From: Bacteroidetes bacterium UBA1941
GTDB taxonomy: Bacteria; Bacteroidota; Bacteroidia; Chitinophagales; LD1
Assembly (NCBI GenBank): GCA_002336805.1
Contig: DDEZ01000011.1
Location: 372,001-436,000 of the forward strand
Direction: 5' to 3'
DNA: 64,000 bases
In this document: piece by piece, positions 16,990 to 26,201 of the stretch
How the letters are laid out: every line of letters starts with the position of its first letter
Position numbering within the stretch: the stretch's first letter is position 1
The notes under the pieces: generated by a model
Told to the model about the DNA's origin: nothing
Database searches by the model: none
Seen by the model: only the letters and a program-made list of their open reading frames with translations
Translations under genes and position numbers: made by a program

Positions 16990-18108
16990 ATGGCTTTTAC
17001 CAAAGATGATGTGATCAATGCCCTCAGGCATGTAGATGACCCGGACCTTAAAAAGGACCTGGTATCTCTCAATATGATAGAAGATGTGCAGGTAGATGGG
17101 AATAAAATTTCTTTTACCGTACGCCTCACTACCCCAGCCTGCCCGCTAAAGGAGAAGATAAAGAATGACTGTATCAATGCAGTGCATGAGCACGTAGCTG
17201 CGGATGCAGAGGTAGATGTGACCATGACGGCCAGCGTCACATCACACCGCGCTACCAATATGAATATCTTGCCCAGTGTCAAGAATATCATCTGCGTAGC
17301 CTCCGGCAAAGGTGGCGTAGGTAAATCTACAGTATCTGTAAACCTCGCTATATCACTGGCAAAGCAAGGCGCAAAAGTAGGCCTGATAGACGCTGATATC
17401 TATGGGCCATCTATCCCTACGATGCTCGGCATACGTGGCAAACGCCCATCTGTGCGCCTGATCAAGGAGAAGCACTATATAGAACCGATAGAAGTGCATG
17501 GCATCAAGGTACTCTCTATGGGCATGCTGGTAGATGAGCGTCAGGCTATCGTATGGCGTGGGCCTATGGTCACCTCTGCCTTGCGTCAGTTTGTGACGGA
17601 CTGCCTCTGGGGCAGGCTGGACTACCTGATCATAGATATGCCACCGGGCACAGGTGATGTACACCTCACTATGATCCAGACCGTACACGTGACCGGCGCT
17701 GTGATAGTCACCACGCCACAGGAGGTGGCGCTGGCAGATGCGCGCAAGGGTCTCGCCATGTTCCGGCTGGATACGATCAATGTGCCGGTGTTGGGTATCG
17801 TAGAGAATATGTCCTACTTTACTCCGGCAGAGCTGCCAAACAATAAATATTACATCTTTGGCAAAGGAGGCGGAAAGCAATTTGCTGACGAATATGAACT
17901 ACCACTGCTCGGAGAGCTGCCTATCGTGCAAAGCATCCGCGAAGGCGGTGACGAAGGCACCCCGATTGCGCTGCGCGATAGTGATATCGATCTTTCGGCA
18001 AAGGCATTCGAAGACCTGGCTACCAATGTAGCTCGCGAGATAGCCATCCGCAATGCTAAGGCGGGGGCGACGGTCACTGCGGAGGTAGGAGAGGAAGAAG
18101 TTTTGTAA
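16990..18108 (+). CDS. mrp: Mrp/ApbC-type iron-sulfur carrier ATPase
   Basis: The 372-residue protein has an N-terminal MIP18/DUF59 domain (residues 1-85; LRHVDDPDLKKDLVSLNMIE, TTPACPLKEKI) and a ParA-like ATPase with the deviant Walker A loop SGKGGVGKSTVSVNLA and DMPPGTGDVHLTM. Mrp proteins hold and transfer Fe-S clusters to apoproteins in the cytoplasm. The usual C-terminal CxxC, between ENMSYF and IFGKGGG, is absent: the segment reads TPAELPNNKYY. I recall this from other Bacteroidota Mrp proteins, so it may be lineage-normal. It converges on xerD. Confidence 0.92.
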   Translation: MAFTKDDVINALRHVDDPDLKKDLVSLNMIEDVQVDGNKISFTVRLTTPACPLKEKIKNDCINAVHEHVAADAEVDVTMTASVTSHRATNMNILPSVKNIICVASGKGGVGKSTVSVNLAISLAKQGAKVGLIDADIYGPSIPTMLGIRGKRPSVRLIKEKHYIEPIEVHGIKVLSMGMLVDERQAIVWRGPMVTSALRQFVTDCLWGRLDYLIIDMPPGTGDVHLTMIQTVHVTGAVIVTTPQEVALADARKGLAMFRLDTINVPVLGIVENMSYFTPAELPNNKYYIFGKGGGKQFADEYELPLLGELPIVQSIREGGDEGTPIALRDSDIDLSAKAFEDLATNVAREIAIRNAKAGATVTAEVGEEEVL

Positions 18109-18129
18109 TTTTTCAAGAGGGATGTTATC

Positions 18130-19032
18130 TTACTTATACCTCGGATGATACTGCATGATGGTACTGCGCAGAAAATCCCTGTCCAGGTGAGTATAAATCT
18201 CAGTAGTAGTGATAGAGGCGTGCCCCAGCATCTCCTGTATGGCACGTAGATCGGCACCACCCTCTATCAGGTGTGTGGCAAAGGAGTGGCGGAAAGTATG
18301 CGGGCTGATCGTCTTCTTCAGACCTATAGCCGCAGCGCAGGCCTTAATAATGTAAAACACCATCACACGAGATAGCCTCCCACCTCGTTTATTCAGAAAG
18401 AGGATGTCTTCATCGCCTTTCTTTGGCGTGATGTGTACGCGAATATTGTCCTGATAGAGCCGGATATATTTGATAGCCTCGGACCCTATTGGCACCAGGC
18501 GCTCCTTATTACCTTTTCCTATTACCTTGATAAACTCCACGTCCAGAAACATATCCGATATCTTGAGTCCTACCAGCTCACTCACCCGCAGGCCGCAGCC
18601 GTATAGCACTTCCAGCATGGCCTTATTGCGCACACCCTCGGGAGTGCTTTGATCCAGTGCACCGATCAGGGCATTGATTTCTTCTATGGAGAGCGTATCA
18701 GGCAGTTTGCGGGCTAGCTTTGGCGTGAGTAGCAGCTCCGTTGGGTTGATACTTACTACATCCTCCATGAGCAGGTATTTGTAAAAGGCCCTCACTCCGG
18801 ATATGATCCGCGCCTGGGAGTGAGCATCCATGCCCATCTCATTGATCCATTTGATGAAATCTTCCAGGTGTGACAGGCGTACTTCTTCTACTGATAGTTT
18901 CAGTTCTTTCATGTCCAGAAAACGCACCAGCTTCTCTACATCACGCAGGTAGGCTTCTATAGAATTTCCCGAGAGAGATTTTTCGAGCTGCAGATAGGAT
19001 TTAAACCCTTTGATGTAAGATGCCCAGGACAT
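18130..19032 (-). CDS. xerD: Tyrosine recombinase XerD (XerC/D family)
   Basis: The 300-residue protein has an N-terminal SAM-like DNA-binding domain and a complete catalytic domain. The active-site residues are all visible: Arg in YGCGLRVSELVGL, Lys in GKGNKERLVPI, His and Arg in HTFRHSFATHL, His in LGHASITTTE, and nucleophile Tyr280 in EIYTHLDRDFL. Xer recombinases resolve chromosome dimers at dif. No phage or integron genes are beside it, so this looks like a housekeeping enzyme. XerD rather than XerC is a judgement from overall appearance. Confidence 0.88.
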   Translation of the reverse strand: MSWASYIKGFKSYLQLEKSLSGNSIEAYLRDVEKLVRFLDMKELKLSVEEVRLSHLEDFIKWINEMGMDAHSQARIISGVRAFYKYLLMEDVVSINPTELLLTPKLARKLPDTLSIEEINALIGALDQSTPEGVRNKAMLEVLYGCGLRVSELVGLKISDMFLDVEFIKVIGKGNKERLVPIGSEAIKYIRLYQDNIRVHITPKKGDEDILFLNKRGGRLSRVMVFYIIKACAAAIGLKKTISPHTFRHSFATHLIEGGADLRAIQEMLGHASITTTEIYTHLDRDFLRSTIMQYHPRYK

Positions 19033-19066
19033 ACTGCAAGGTACTCATTTGGGGGAAAGTAATGAT

Positions 19067-21949
19067 CTACCTTATGAGAGTGATGCTACCGTGGCTGGTG
19101 TGCGTATGCCCTGTAGGCCATACACCGATGTACTCGTAGGTGTAGATGCCGGGTGGCAGGTCTTCATTTTTATAGCGCCCATCCCATCCATTGCTCTCCG
19201 TACTGCTTTGAAAGACCTTCTCCCCCCAGCGGTCAAAGATCAGGAGAGAGAAAGACTGAAAGTCGTATGAACTGTATATCCTGTAGATGTCGTTTACGCC
19301 ATCGCCATTGGGGCTGAAGGCATTGGGGGGATAGGCCTGCTCATCGCATGTTTTCTCTTTAGTACGCAGTGTATAGCTCTTCGTTGCACATTTATTACTT
19401 ACAGTGAAAATATAAAAGCCGCTATCCGGAAACTGTCTTTGCAGGGTGGCATCAGAGATGTCACTCCAGGCATACTGCACGTCAGGTCCGCTCAGGGTCA
19501 GTTGTATGTAGAGTGGATCATCGAGGCATACACTGTCTGCATAGATCCAGCCAGAGGTCACCGACGGGCTATCCAGCAGTGCTATATAGATCTGATCTGA
19601 GAGTGTACAACCCTCGGTATCGGTCACTGTCAGATGATACCATCCGCTGTCACTCACGTGGATGATCGGTGTAGTAGCTCCGTTGTCCCACTGGTAGATG
19701 CCATAGCCGATGGTGGCACTAATATCACCACCCGCTCCCGCGCAGAATGTATCTGTGGCAAATGCGATGATGGGCTGCCTGTCGTAGCTGCCCCTGATGA
19801 TGATCGTGTCTATGCGTATGACGCTATCGCAGCCTGCAGCGGTACGTAGAGTGTCTATGACTATAGAGCTCTCTGTATATAGTGTGCCGCGCACATGTGT
19901 ACGAAAGCAGCTGTCAGTAGTAGCACTGGTAGTACTGACTGACAGATACAGAGAGTCTACGCTGACATTTCTCACCAGGCCATTGCCACACTGGTCCAGA
20001 CCCAGTATAGTGTATATGCCGGTGTGCGACACCTGAAAGGCACCCGAGCTATACTGTACGGCAGAGACTTCCGGCCCTGCTATTATCTGATAGGTATAGC
20101 CCGGCACCCCCAGCGCTGTATCCATCTCAGCAGAGATAGTAGCATAGCCAGTGCAGGAAGGGCTATAGGTGACCACAGGCATATCTGGAAAAGTGTACGG
20201 AGGGATTACCACAGTATCGTAGACCATAGAGCAGTGAGCACTATCTATGATGGTCGCAATTCCAGACTGCATTTCCAGCCGGATCACGTAGGTGCCAGGG
20301 GCCAGGTTATTGATCGTGGCTATGCCACCATTACCATAGATATAGCTGCTGTCTATCTTTTGTCCGGTAGCCGCATTGTATGTGGTATAGTAGATATTGA
20401 TAGCACCCTGTGCTGCCCCGGTGCCATATTGATACACGATGCTGTTGCCACCGGGGCAGTTTCTGGAGGCCGTGAGGTGGTGTGTGAAATTTGTCACCTG
20501 CTCAGGACCTATATAGAAGGCACCAGCTACATGATCACCACAGCTGTCATCTACCTCATACGTATAGTAGCCGGGTGGGAAATCTGCGAAGCCAGTGACA
20601 CCAGGTGCATACTCATTAAAAATATATGGATAAGATATATGTGATCGGTATGAAAATCCAGGTTTGGAGCTCTGGGCATAAGTAGGCCCCGACAAAACTC
20701 TGATCTGTGTGGCCCCGTTAAAATTGTAGATATCAAAGGTGACGGTAGCTGTCGAGTCCAGGCAGCTGCTCTGATCTATATAGGGCGTCACATATGCTGC
20801 TTGGGGCGCCGGCGGCTGCCATGTGAACTGTAGCCGTAGCGTATCGCCACACTGATCAAAGCAGATGAATGTATAGCTGCGGCCAGCAGGATGTGGCTGG
20901 ATATAGTAGCCCATGCTGGATGAGTCTACTATAGCTTGCGTGGCGTCGTCGATCAGTATCCATTGGTTAGGCCTGGGCAGGAAATAATTGATATAAGGCA
21001 CATAGAGGTGGCTACAAGGCACTGCACTGATATCGGTCCAGCCAGACATATGTATCTCCGGGCCGGGTACGCCAATAGAAGATATGACCGTATCCCCACA
21101 AGCATCTATAAAGCCGAAGTAAATGCTATCTCCCGTGCGAAGGCCACCCATCACACTCTCTACGATCACCTCACCGGTATAGAAGCGCAGGAGCCCATCT
21201 GGCAGTGGAGCTACGCCGATACCCGGATTGGTGGCGAAATCTGCGTGAACGGTATCTCCATGAGTATTGTACTCTATAAAAGATAGCGGGAACCCCAGAT
21301 GATCCAGCCCACCGATGATGTCAAACTGAGCATAAAAACCCATGGAGTCGCATCTCTTCCTGTCTTCATTGCCTTTGTACTGTAGCACCAGATTAGCATT
21401 GGCAGTACGTGGGATGGTATAATACCTCTGACGCACAGTACCACATGCATCTATGCAGCGCAAGGTATATGTGCCGGCTGTAGTGACTGCGAAGGTGTCG
21501 CTCTGCTGTGCCGGGCGTACCTGTCCATCCGGTGCTGTGAGCTGCCATGAAAGAGGATAGCTGATAGCACCACTATCGGGATGGCCTATCAGCACTATGC
21601 CGGAGTCACGTAGACACTGGGGGTAGATCACTTGTGGGGAAAAGTCAAAATACTGGTAATAGCCGGTGACTGTAGCGGATCGAGCCAGACTGCTGGCACC
21701 ATCAGATATTTGTACCGTATAAACGCCAACCGGAAGTGCGGTGAAGATACTACTAAGCTGAGGTAGTCTTATCTGCGGGCCGGCTATGATGGCATAGTGC
21801 AGCGGCGTAGTGCTATGTGCATATATCCTTATGGTGCCATTGTCACGGCATGTGCCCTGAACTGTAGAGATCGAATCAATGATAGGCACTGCCGGAAGCC
21901 TCTGTATAAGAAGCAGGATGATCAGTATTATGAAGGTGCGTTTGGTCAT
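19067..21949 (-). CDS. Large T9SS type B cargo with gliding-motility-type C-terminal domain
   Basis: The 960-residue protein has a signal peptide (MTKRTFIILIILLLIQRLPAV) and a long series of Cys-bearing beta-sandwich-like units (DQCGDTLRLQF, DSCGDHVAGAF, DQCGNGLVRNV, VSNKCATKSY), which may be repeated adhesin-type modules. The end is a classical type B sorting domain: YPPNAFSPNGDGVNDIYRIY, then LLIFDRWGEKVFQSS and LPPGIYTYEYIGVW. Such proteins are exported by T9SS and often bound at the surface. A -7-like box is found at 21980-21987. A structural or adhesive role is inferred. Confidence 0.87.
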   Translation of the reverse strand: MTKRTFIILIILLLIQRLPAVPIIDSISTVQGTCRDNGTIRIYAHSTTPLHYAIIAGPQIRLPQLSSIFTALPVGVYTVQISDGASSLARSATVTGYYQYFDFSPQVIYPQCLRDSGIVLIGHPDSGAISYPLSWQLTAPDGQVRPAQQSDTFAVTTAGTYTLRCIDACGTVRQRYYTIPRTANANLVLQYKGNEDRKRCDSMGFYAQFDIIGGLDHLGFPLSFIEYNTHGDTVHADFATNPGIGVAPLPDGLLRFYTGEVIVESVMGGLRTGDSIYFGFIDACGDTVISSIGVPGPEIHMSGWTDISAVPCSHLYVPYINYFLPRPNQWILIDDATQAIVDSSSMGYYIQPHPAGRSYTFICFDQCGDTLRLQFTWQPPAPQAAYVTPYIDQSSCLDSTATVTFDIYNFNGATQIRVLSGPTYAQSSKPGFSYRSHISYPYIFNEYAPGVTGFADFPPGYYTYEVDDSCGDHVAGAFYIGPEQVTNFTHHLTASRNCPGGNSIVYQYGTGAAQGAINIYYTTYNAATGQKIDSSYIYGNGGIATINNLAPGTYVIRLEMQSGIATIIDSAHCSMVYDTVVIPPYTFPDMPVVTYSPSCTGYATISAEMDTALGVPGYTYQIIAGPEVSAVQYSSGAFQVSHTGIYTILGLDQCGNGLVRNVSVDSLYLSVSTTSATTDSCFRTHVRGTLYTESSIVIDTLRTAAGCDSVIRIDTIIIRGSYDRQPIIAFATDTFCAGAGGDISATIGYGIYQWDNGATTPIIHVSDSGWYHLTVTDTEGCTLSDQIYIALLDSPSVTSGWIYADSVCLDDPLYIQLTLSGPDVQYAWSDISDATLQRQFPDSGFYIFTVSNKCATKSYTLRTKEKTCDEQAYPPNAFSPNGDGVNDIYRIYSSYDFQSFSLLIFDRWGEKVFQSSTESNGWDGRYKNEDLPPGIYTYEYIGVWPTGHTHTSHGSITLIR

Positions 21950-21979
21950 AGATCGGTGAGCAGCGATGTGTCATAGCTA

Positions 21980-21987
21980 CAAAGATA
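21980..21987 (-). promoter_or_regulatory. -7 box of the type B cargo gene
   Basis: The minus strand reads TATCTTTG, a full match to TAnnTTTG, 30 bases upstream of the ATG at 21949. A TTTG at 22014-22017 lies 26 bases farther up, longer than usual. Confidence 0.45.
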
Positions 21988-22118
21988 TGGCAATGACTCG
22001 AGGCTCACGCACACAAACGCAGCTGTGACAGAAATATTACAAAGAGATAGTGCCTTGCCCGCAGTTTTTATTAGCTGATATTTCATTTACTTTACACCTC
22101 TCATTCAATCACCAGATT

Positions 22119-22538
22119 ATGAAAAAGATCATCATCATAAACGGCCCAAATCTCAATCTACTGGGCAAGCGCGAACCAGATATCTACGGTGATATCAGTT
22201 TCAATGAATTCTTTGATGATATCCGCGAGGTATACTCAGATGAGATTCAGCTTATTTATTATCAATCTAATATAGAGGGCGAGCTGATCGATAAGATACA
22301 GGAGGTCGGTTTCACGTATCATGGTATTATACTCAACGCAGGTGGCTATACGCATACCTCTGTGGCCCTACGTGATGCGATCAGCGCAGTCAAGACACCA
22401 GTGGTAGAGGTGCATATCAGCAATATCTACGCACGCGAGGAGTTTCGCCAGCAGTCTATGATCTCTGCCGTCTGCAAAGGAGTGATCAGCGGTTTTGGTC
22501 TGGAGAGCTATGTACTGGCTTTGGACAGTTTTTTGTGA
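22119..22538 (+). CDS. aroQ: Type II 3-dehydroquinate dehydratase
   Basis: The 139-residue protein converts 3-dehydroquinate to 3-dehydroshikimate in the shikimate pathway. It shows the hallmark start IIIINGPNLNLLGKREPDIYG with the catalytic Tyr, the binding segment GIILNAGGYTHTSVALRDAI, and VVEVHISNIYAREEFR with the catalytic His. I take the ATG at 22119; the frame stays open to 22050 but those residues do not belong to the family. It ends one base before the end of the convergent delta-60 gene. Confidence 0.95.
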   Translation: MKKIIIINGPNLNLLGKREPDIYGDISFNEFFDDIREVYSDEIQLIYYQSNIEGELIDKIQEVGFTYHGIILNAGGYTHTSVALRDAISAVKTPVVEVHISNIYAREEFRQQSMISAVCKGVISGFGLESYVLALDSFL

Positions 22539-22539
22539 T

Positions 22540-24102
22540 CTATTTGATCGTGACCATTACTGCAGATCTGGTGTCCGGTGATTCGATAGCCAGTATGTAA
22601 GTTCCTGCCGAAATACCTTCATCGATACTTATGTGCTCAGTTTGCTGGCCAGACTGCTGGTAAAATTGATCCCTGATGACTTGTACCTTTTTCCCATCCA
22701 GTGTATATAGAGCGATGGCAGTGTTTGTAGCGTGGAGTAGCTCATAGCTGATACTAGTGCTACCGCTTATAGGATTAGGGTATACCATTATTGGAGATGC
22801 TCCATTGTCTGCATTTATCAGGCCCACATTTAGATCATTTAGTAGTCTGATCATCACAAAACCTCTTTCAATATTGGTAGCACCCTCTCCGAGCAGTAGG
22901 ATTTTCCCGTCATTTTGAATTGCGATACTATTGAGCCGTTGATTTTGTATCAATGACGTATCTAAAAAATAAATACCATTGTCGCCAAAAGAAGAATCCA
23001 GTTGTCCTCTTTCATCAAACCGTAGGACAGTTATGGTGCCTGGGCTAAACGATGTGTCATTAGCAGATTGATTACTAGATCCTCCTATCAGTATTTTGTT
23101 GTCTGGTTGTACCTTGACTACTCGCGTGGCGAAATTTCTAAATCTGGAAGTTAGCTCCAGACGGGCGGCTGTTGGGAAAATACTATCAGCGAAACCATCT
23201 CGTGTCAGGCGGTGTAGTTTTAAGATGGACGAGTAGCCATGATACTGAGAGTCGAGGCAAAAAATGGTACCTCCATCGGCTTGCAGCGCACAGCTACGGA
23301 TCTGCATGCCTGACTGCAGAACATTAGCGCGCTGGTGATGATATGTAGTATCAATATGTCCATCCGAATCGAAGCGCAGGGCGTAGGGTGGAAGATTATT
23401 GAATATCATAATTTTCCCAGTACCAGGCTGCATACCCATACCTATGATGTCAGTACAGGTATCGCCAAAACTTGCTATGCCATTATTAGCAAAAGAGCTA
23501 TCCAGGTTGCCATCTGGCCTATATTTAGCGAGCATTACAGACTGAAAATTGATTCTGGTATAGCCTGCCTGCAAAATGTGGCCATCTGGCTGTACGATCA
23601 CCCCGCTGCTCTCGTCATATTGATTTAAATGGTCTGCGGTTGCTATACCATTATTGCCAAATGCACTATCCAGAGTACCATCAGGCTTTAATCTATACAC
23701 AGCAAATTTGTAATCATTATTGCTGTCTATTACTGAAGTTGACAGCAATATTTTGTTGTCGGCTTGCAATGCGGCTGAGGCTTCAGTTGTAAATGCATTA
23801 CTGGTGTTATCACCATTCATATATTCAAATCGGCCTCCTACACCAAATGTGGTGTCTATAGTACCATCGGGCAAATATCTTATTACAATTAAGATTTGAT
23901 TGACGGGCGCGATCGTGATCCAGCCATACGCAATGATCTTGCCATCGGGTTGGACCAGCAGTTTGTGGCCACCGGCCTGCATCGGCCCTGTATTGGTCAG
24001 GATCACTCCTGACGAGCTGAATGACGGATCTTGATGACCGGCCTGAGCAGTAGCATGGTATCCCCATAGCACCAGGCACCATAAAACGATCAGGTATCTC
24101 AT
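22540..24102 (-). CDS. Delta-60-repeat T9SS type A cargo protein
   Basis: The 520-residue protein begins with a signal peptide (MRYLIVLWCLVLWGYHATAQ). It then has at least five delta-60 type repeats, each with PDG-x-[IL]-D-[ST]-x-F-x-x-NG-I and a partner strand QPDGKIL/LQADNKILL, the pattern of a beta-propeller-like array. The C-terminus (VYPNPISGSTSISYELLH ... GTYILAIES) is a type A T9SS sorting domain. It should be secreted or surface-exposed; the ligand is unknown. It follows the double-lipobox lipoprotein gene after three bases, so the two are probably cotranscribed. Confidence 0.87.
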   Translation of the reverse strand: MRYLIVLWCLVLWGYHATAQAGHQDPSFSSSGVILTNTGPMQAGGHKLLVQPDGKIIAYGWITIAPVNQILIVIRYLPDGTIDTTFGVGGRFEYMNGDNTSNAFTTEASAALQADNKILLSTSVIDSNNDYKFAVYRLKPDGTLDSAFGNNGIATADHLNQYDESSGVIVQPDGHILQAGYTRINFQSVMLAKYRPDGNLDSSFANNGIASFGDTCTDIIGMGMQPGTGKIMIFNNLPPYALRFDSDGHIDTTYHHQRANVLQSGMQIRSCALQADGGTIFCLDSQYHGYSSILKLHRLTRDGFADSIFPTAARLELTSRFRNFATRVVKVQPDNKILIGGSSNQSANDTSFSPGTITVLRFDERGQLDSSFGDNGIYFLDTSLIQNQRLNSIAIQNDGKILLLGEGATNIERGFVMIRLLNDLNVGLINADNGASPIMVYPNPISGSTSISYELLHATNTAIALYTLDGKKVQVIRDQFYQQSGQQTEHISIDEGISAGTYILAIESPDTRSAVMVTIK

Positions 24103-24105
24103 AGT

Positions 24106-24864
24106 TTATCTGTTAGGTAGCGCGTTGATAGCGTTGATATCGGCTTGACTCATCTGGCCGCTGTCTGCTATGTCCCATACCGCTTTTTGTATCACGCCAT
24201 TCGGATTATAGCTTATCATTTTTTTGGTACTCAGCAGTTGTATCAGTGGGGTGAGATTAGAATTATCCGATAGCAAAAGAGCTCCGTACCGGTTCTGCCC
24301 GCTGAAACTTCTTAATCTGTTTATACAGATAGCGTTAATATTGACACAGGTATACGAGTTGGGCGTCAGTACGATGTCGACAGGTTGCACAATAACGGCA
24401 TTTTGATTGATAGTGTCAGGACATGGTATGACAATACCTGCAGGTATCGAGAAAGCCATGCGTTGGTTTGTCGAATTTTCGAGGGTCATATAAAAAGGGA
24501 GATCACCATAAGGCAGGCATTCATAAAAAAATCTCGATGAGCAGGAACCTGCGTTGGTAGAAATACTGTCTATCTGGGTTACCCCCGCCGGGAATGAAAA
24601 GGGATAGCCGCTTACCGGATCTGTAGACGGCCCAAATCCACTCGCAGTGGATCGCTGGGATCTGACCATACGCGGATGTTGGTCTGTGACATCCTTTTGG
24701 CATGCAACAGTGATTATGCCTATGCTCACGGCCATAAGCAATAGCCGTAGTTGCCAAATATTTCCGTGCTTTATTTTTTTATTAGTAGTGCTTGGATTCT
24801 TCGTACAGGATGACAATGAGCCGATGAATAGGCATGTAGTCAGAGCAAAGGAGAATTGTTTCAT
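24106..24864 (-). CDS. Hypothetical lipoprotein with two successive lipobox sequences
   Basis: From the ATG at 24864 the 252-residue protein starts with a complete lipoprotein signal (MKQFSFALTTCLFIGSLSSC). After about 20 polar residues a second hydrophobic stretch ends in another lipobox (LLLMAVSIGIITVAC, then QKDVTDQ). The remainder has no family I recognise. Either the first signal is real and the second is a membrane segment, or the true start is internal and the frame upstream is a remnant of another lipoprotein gene. A GTG at 24882 is also in frame. It lies directly upstream of the delta-60 cargo gene. Confidence 0.65.
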   Translation of the reverse strand: MKQFSFALTTCLFIGSLSSCTKNPSTTNKKIKHGNIWQLRLLLMAVSIGIITVACQKDVTDQHPRMVRSQRSTASGFGPSTDPVSGYPFSFPAGVTQIDSISTNAGSCSSRFFYECLPYGDLPFYMTLENSTNQRMAFSIPAGIVIPCPDTINQNAVIVQPVDIVLTPNSYTCVNINAICINRLRSFSGQNRYGALLLSDNSNLTPLIQLLSTKKMISYNPNGVIQKAVWDIADSGQMSQADINAINALPNR

Positions 24865-24965
24865 AGTCGGTTGGTTTGTCACGCTAAAAATAGGCTCATA
24901 AAAATACTAATGCAAGCCCTTTTGATAATATGACAAACTCATGACCTCCGTAGGAGGGTGAGAGC

Positions 24966-26069
24966 CTACTCGATCTTATTGGCCTGGCATGGCCCACCTT
25001 GCATAGAGGCTATCCACTTAGTGATCAGCTCTACGCCCTCTTGGTGTACCAGGGTACGGCCCAGCTCCGGCATCTTGATACCGGCATCCGTAGACGCCAT
25101 GCGAAATGCCATGATAGAATGCGCGGGATCTCCCGGAGCTATATCTACAGAGAGATTGCCGGTACCGCGTCCTGCTGATACAGGTGTCTTGCATACGCCT
25201 ACGTGCTCCATATCTTTCATATCCCAGTTGAGATACAAGCCAGATGTGTATGCTGGGCCGCCAGGATTGTGGCAGTGGCCACAGTTGATGTCCAGATAGG
25301 CGCGGGCACGGTCATTCAGGCTACCCGTCGTATCACTGTAGGCCACCATCTTTACACATTTACTCAGCTCCGGCATACCTTTCATAAATCCTGTGCTGGT
25401 CAGCTTCTCCAGCTGATTGGCTTTGCCATCTGCATAGGCGTATTCTTTATTCAGGTTGCGTACCTTAGGGCCTATAGGTGTGATGCCACCATTGATCCAG
25501 TGGCAACCCTTGCATTGATTCTTATTAGGGATCAGATAGTCAGTTTCACGCTTCTCGCCTTTTTCATCTATCCAGTTCACTTTTGTGATATCTCCGGCCA
25601 CATCCAGCTTGGCATCTTTCTGGTCGGCATTCCATATGTATGTGAGTGCTTCCCAGCCACTGGCTCTGTGCACCAGCAGCCGGGTCTCTATGATACGACG
25701 GTTTTCCTCCGGCTTGCGAAAGTCGGCTGGATAGTAAAAATTCTTGATGAGGCATGCACCCACCGGAAAGTTCAAAGCCGTACTCTCCTGATAGTCTACC
25801 ACCTTGCCATCAGGCATATAGATGAAACGTGCCTTGTGCGCATAGTCTGTAAAGAGCGGACTGTTCAGGTCATAGGGCAGCAGGCGGGCATTAGGCTTGA
25901 GGTCATGTATGTCACCTTTAAAGAAACGGTACTTTGATAGCAGGTCAAATGGTTTAGCAGCTACATCGAGCATCACCGGGCCATCACTGCCACCTGTGCA
26001 GCTGGTGATATATGCTGCCATACTTGCTACGAAAGCTACCACTATCCCAAACCTGAAATATCTGCTCAT
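24966..26069 (-). CDS. Diheme c-type cytochrome lipoprotein (SO2930/HNE_0200-like)
   Basis: The 367-residue protein starts with a lipoprotein signal (lipobox YITSC) and carries two heme c sites, NQCKGCHWINGG and INCGHCHNPGGPA. The stretch YRFFKGDIHDLKPNARLLPY and DLNSPLFTDYAHKARFIYMP is what I recall from the SO2930/HNE_0200 family, usually annotated only as diheme cytochrome. It should be anchored in the periplasm or outer membrane and move electrons; no partner oxidoreductase is adjacent. Heme attachment is well supported, the specific role is not known. Confidence 0.85.
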   Translation of the reverse strand: MSRYFRFGIVVAFVASMAAYITSCTGGSDGPVMLDVAAKPFDLLSKYRFFKGDIHDLKPNARLLPYDLNSPLFTDYAHKARFIYMPDGKVVDYQESTALNFPVGACLIKNFYYPADFRKPEENRRIIETRLLVHRASGWEALTYIWNADQKDAKLDVAGDITKVNWIDEKGEKRETDYLIPNKNQCKGCHWINGGITPIGPKVRNLNKEYAYADGKANQLEKLTSTGFMKGMPELSKCVKMVAYSDTTGSLNDRARAYLDINCGHCHNPGGPAYTSGLYLNWDMKDMEHVGVCKTPVSAGRGTGNLSVDIAPGDPAHSIMAFRMASTDAGIKMPELGRTLVHQEGVELITKWIASMQGGPCQANKIE

Positions 26070-26201
26070 ATCCTGCTATAAAATTTGATGCCCAAAATTG
26101 CGTCAAAATACCTGAAAACCCAACCCGGCTATGATCCCATCGACACCATTTCAGCTATCAGCACCGTTATTCCTCTATACCGGGCGGTTCTATGATTTTC
26201 A

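Noticed and set aside
18130..19032. Tyrosine recombinase as integrase of a mobile element
   Set aside because: Its length and sequence fit a housekeeping Xer protein, and there are no cargo genes, att-like repeats or tRNA beside it.
20024..20644. A 206-residue open frame opposite the type B cargo gene
   Set aside because: It is a shadow of the 960-residue protein; no domain, no promoter and no neighbours suggest a gene.
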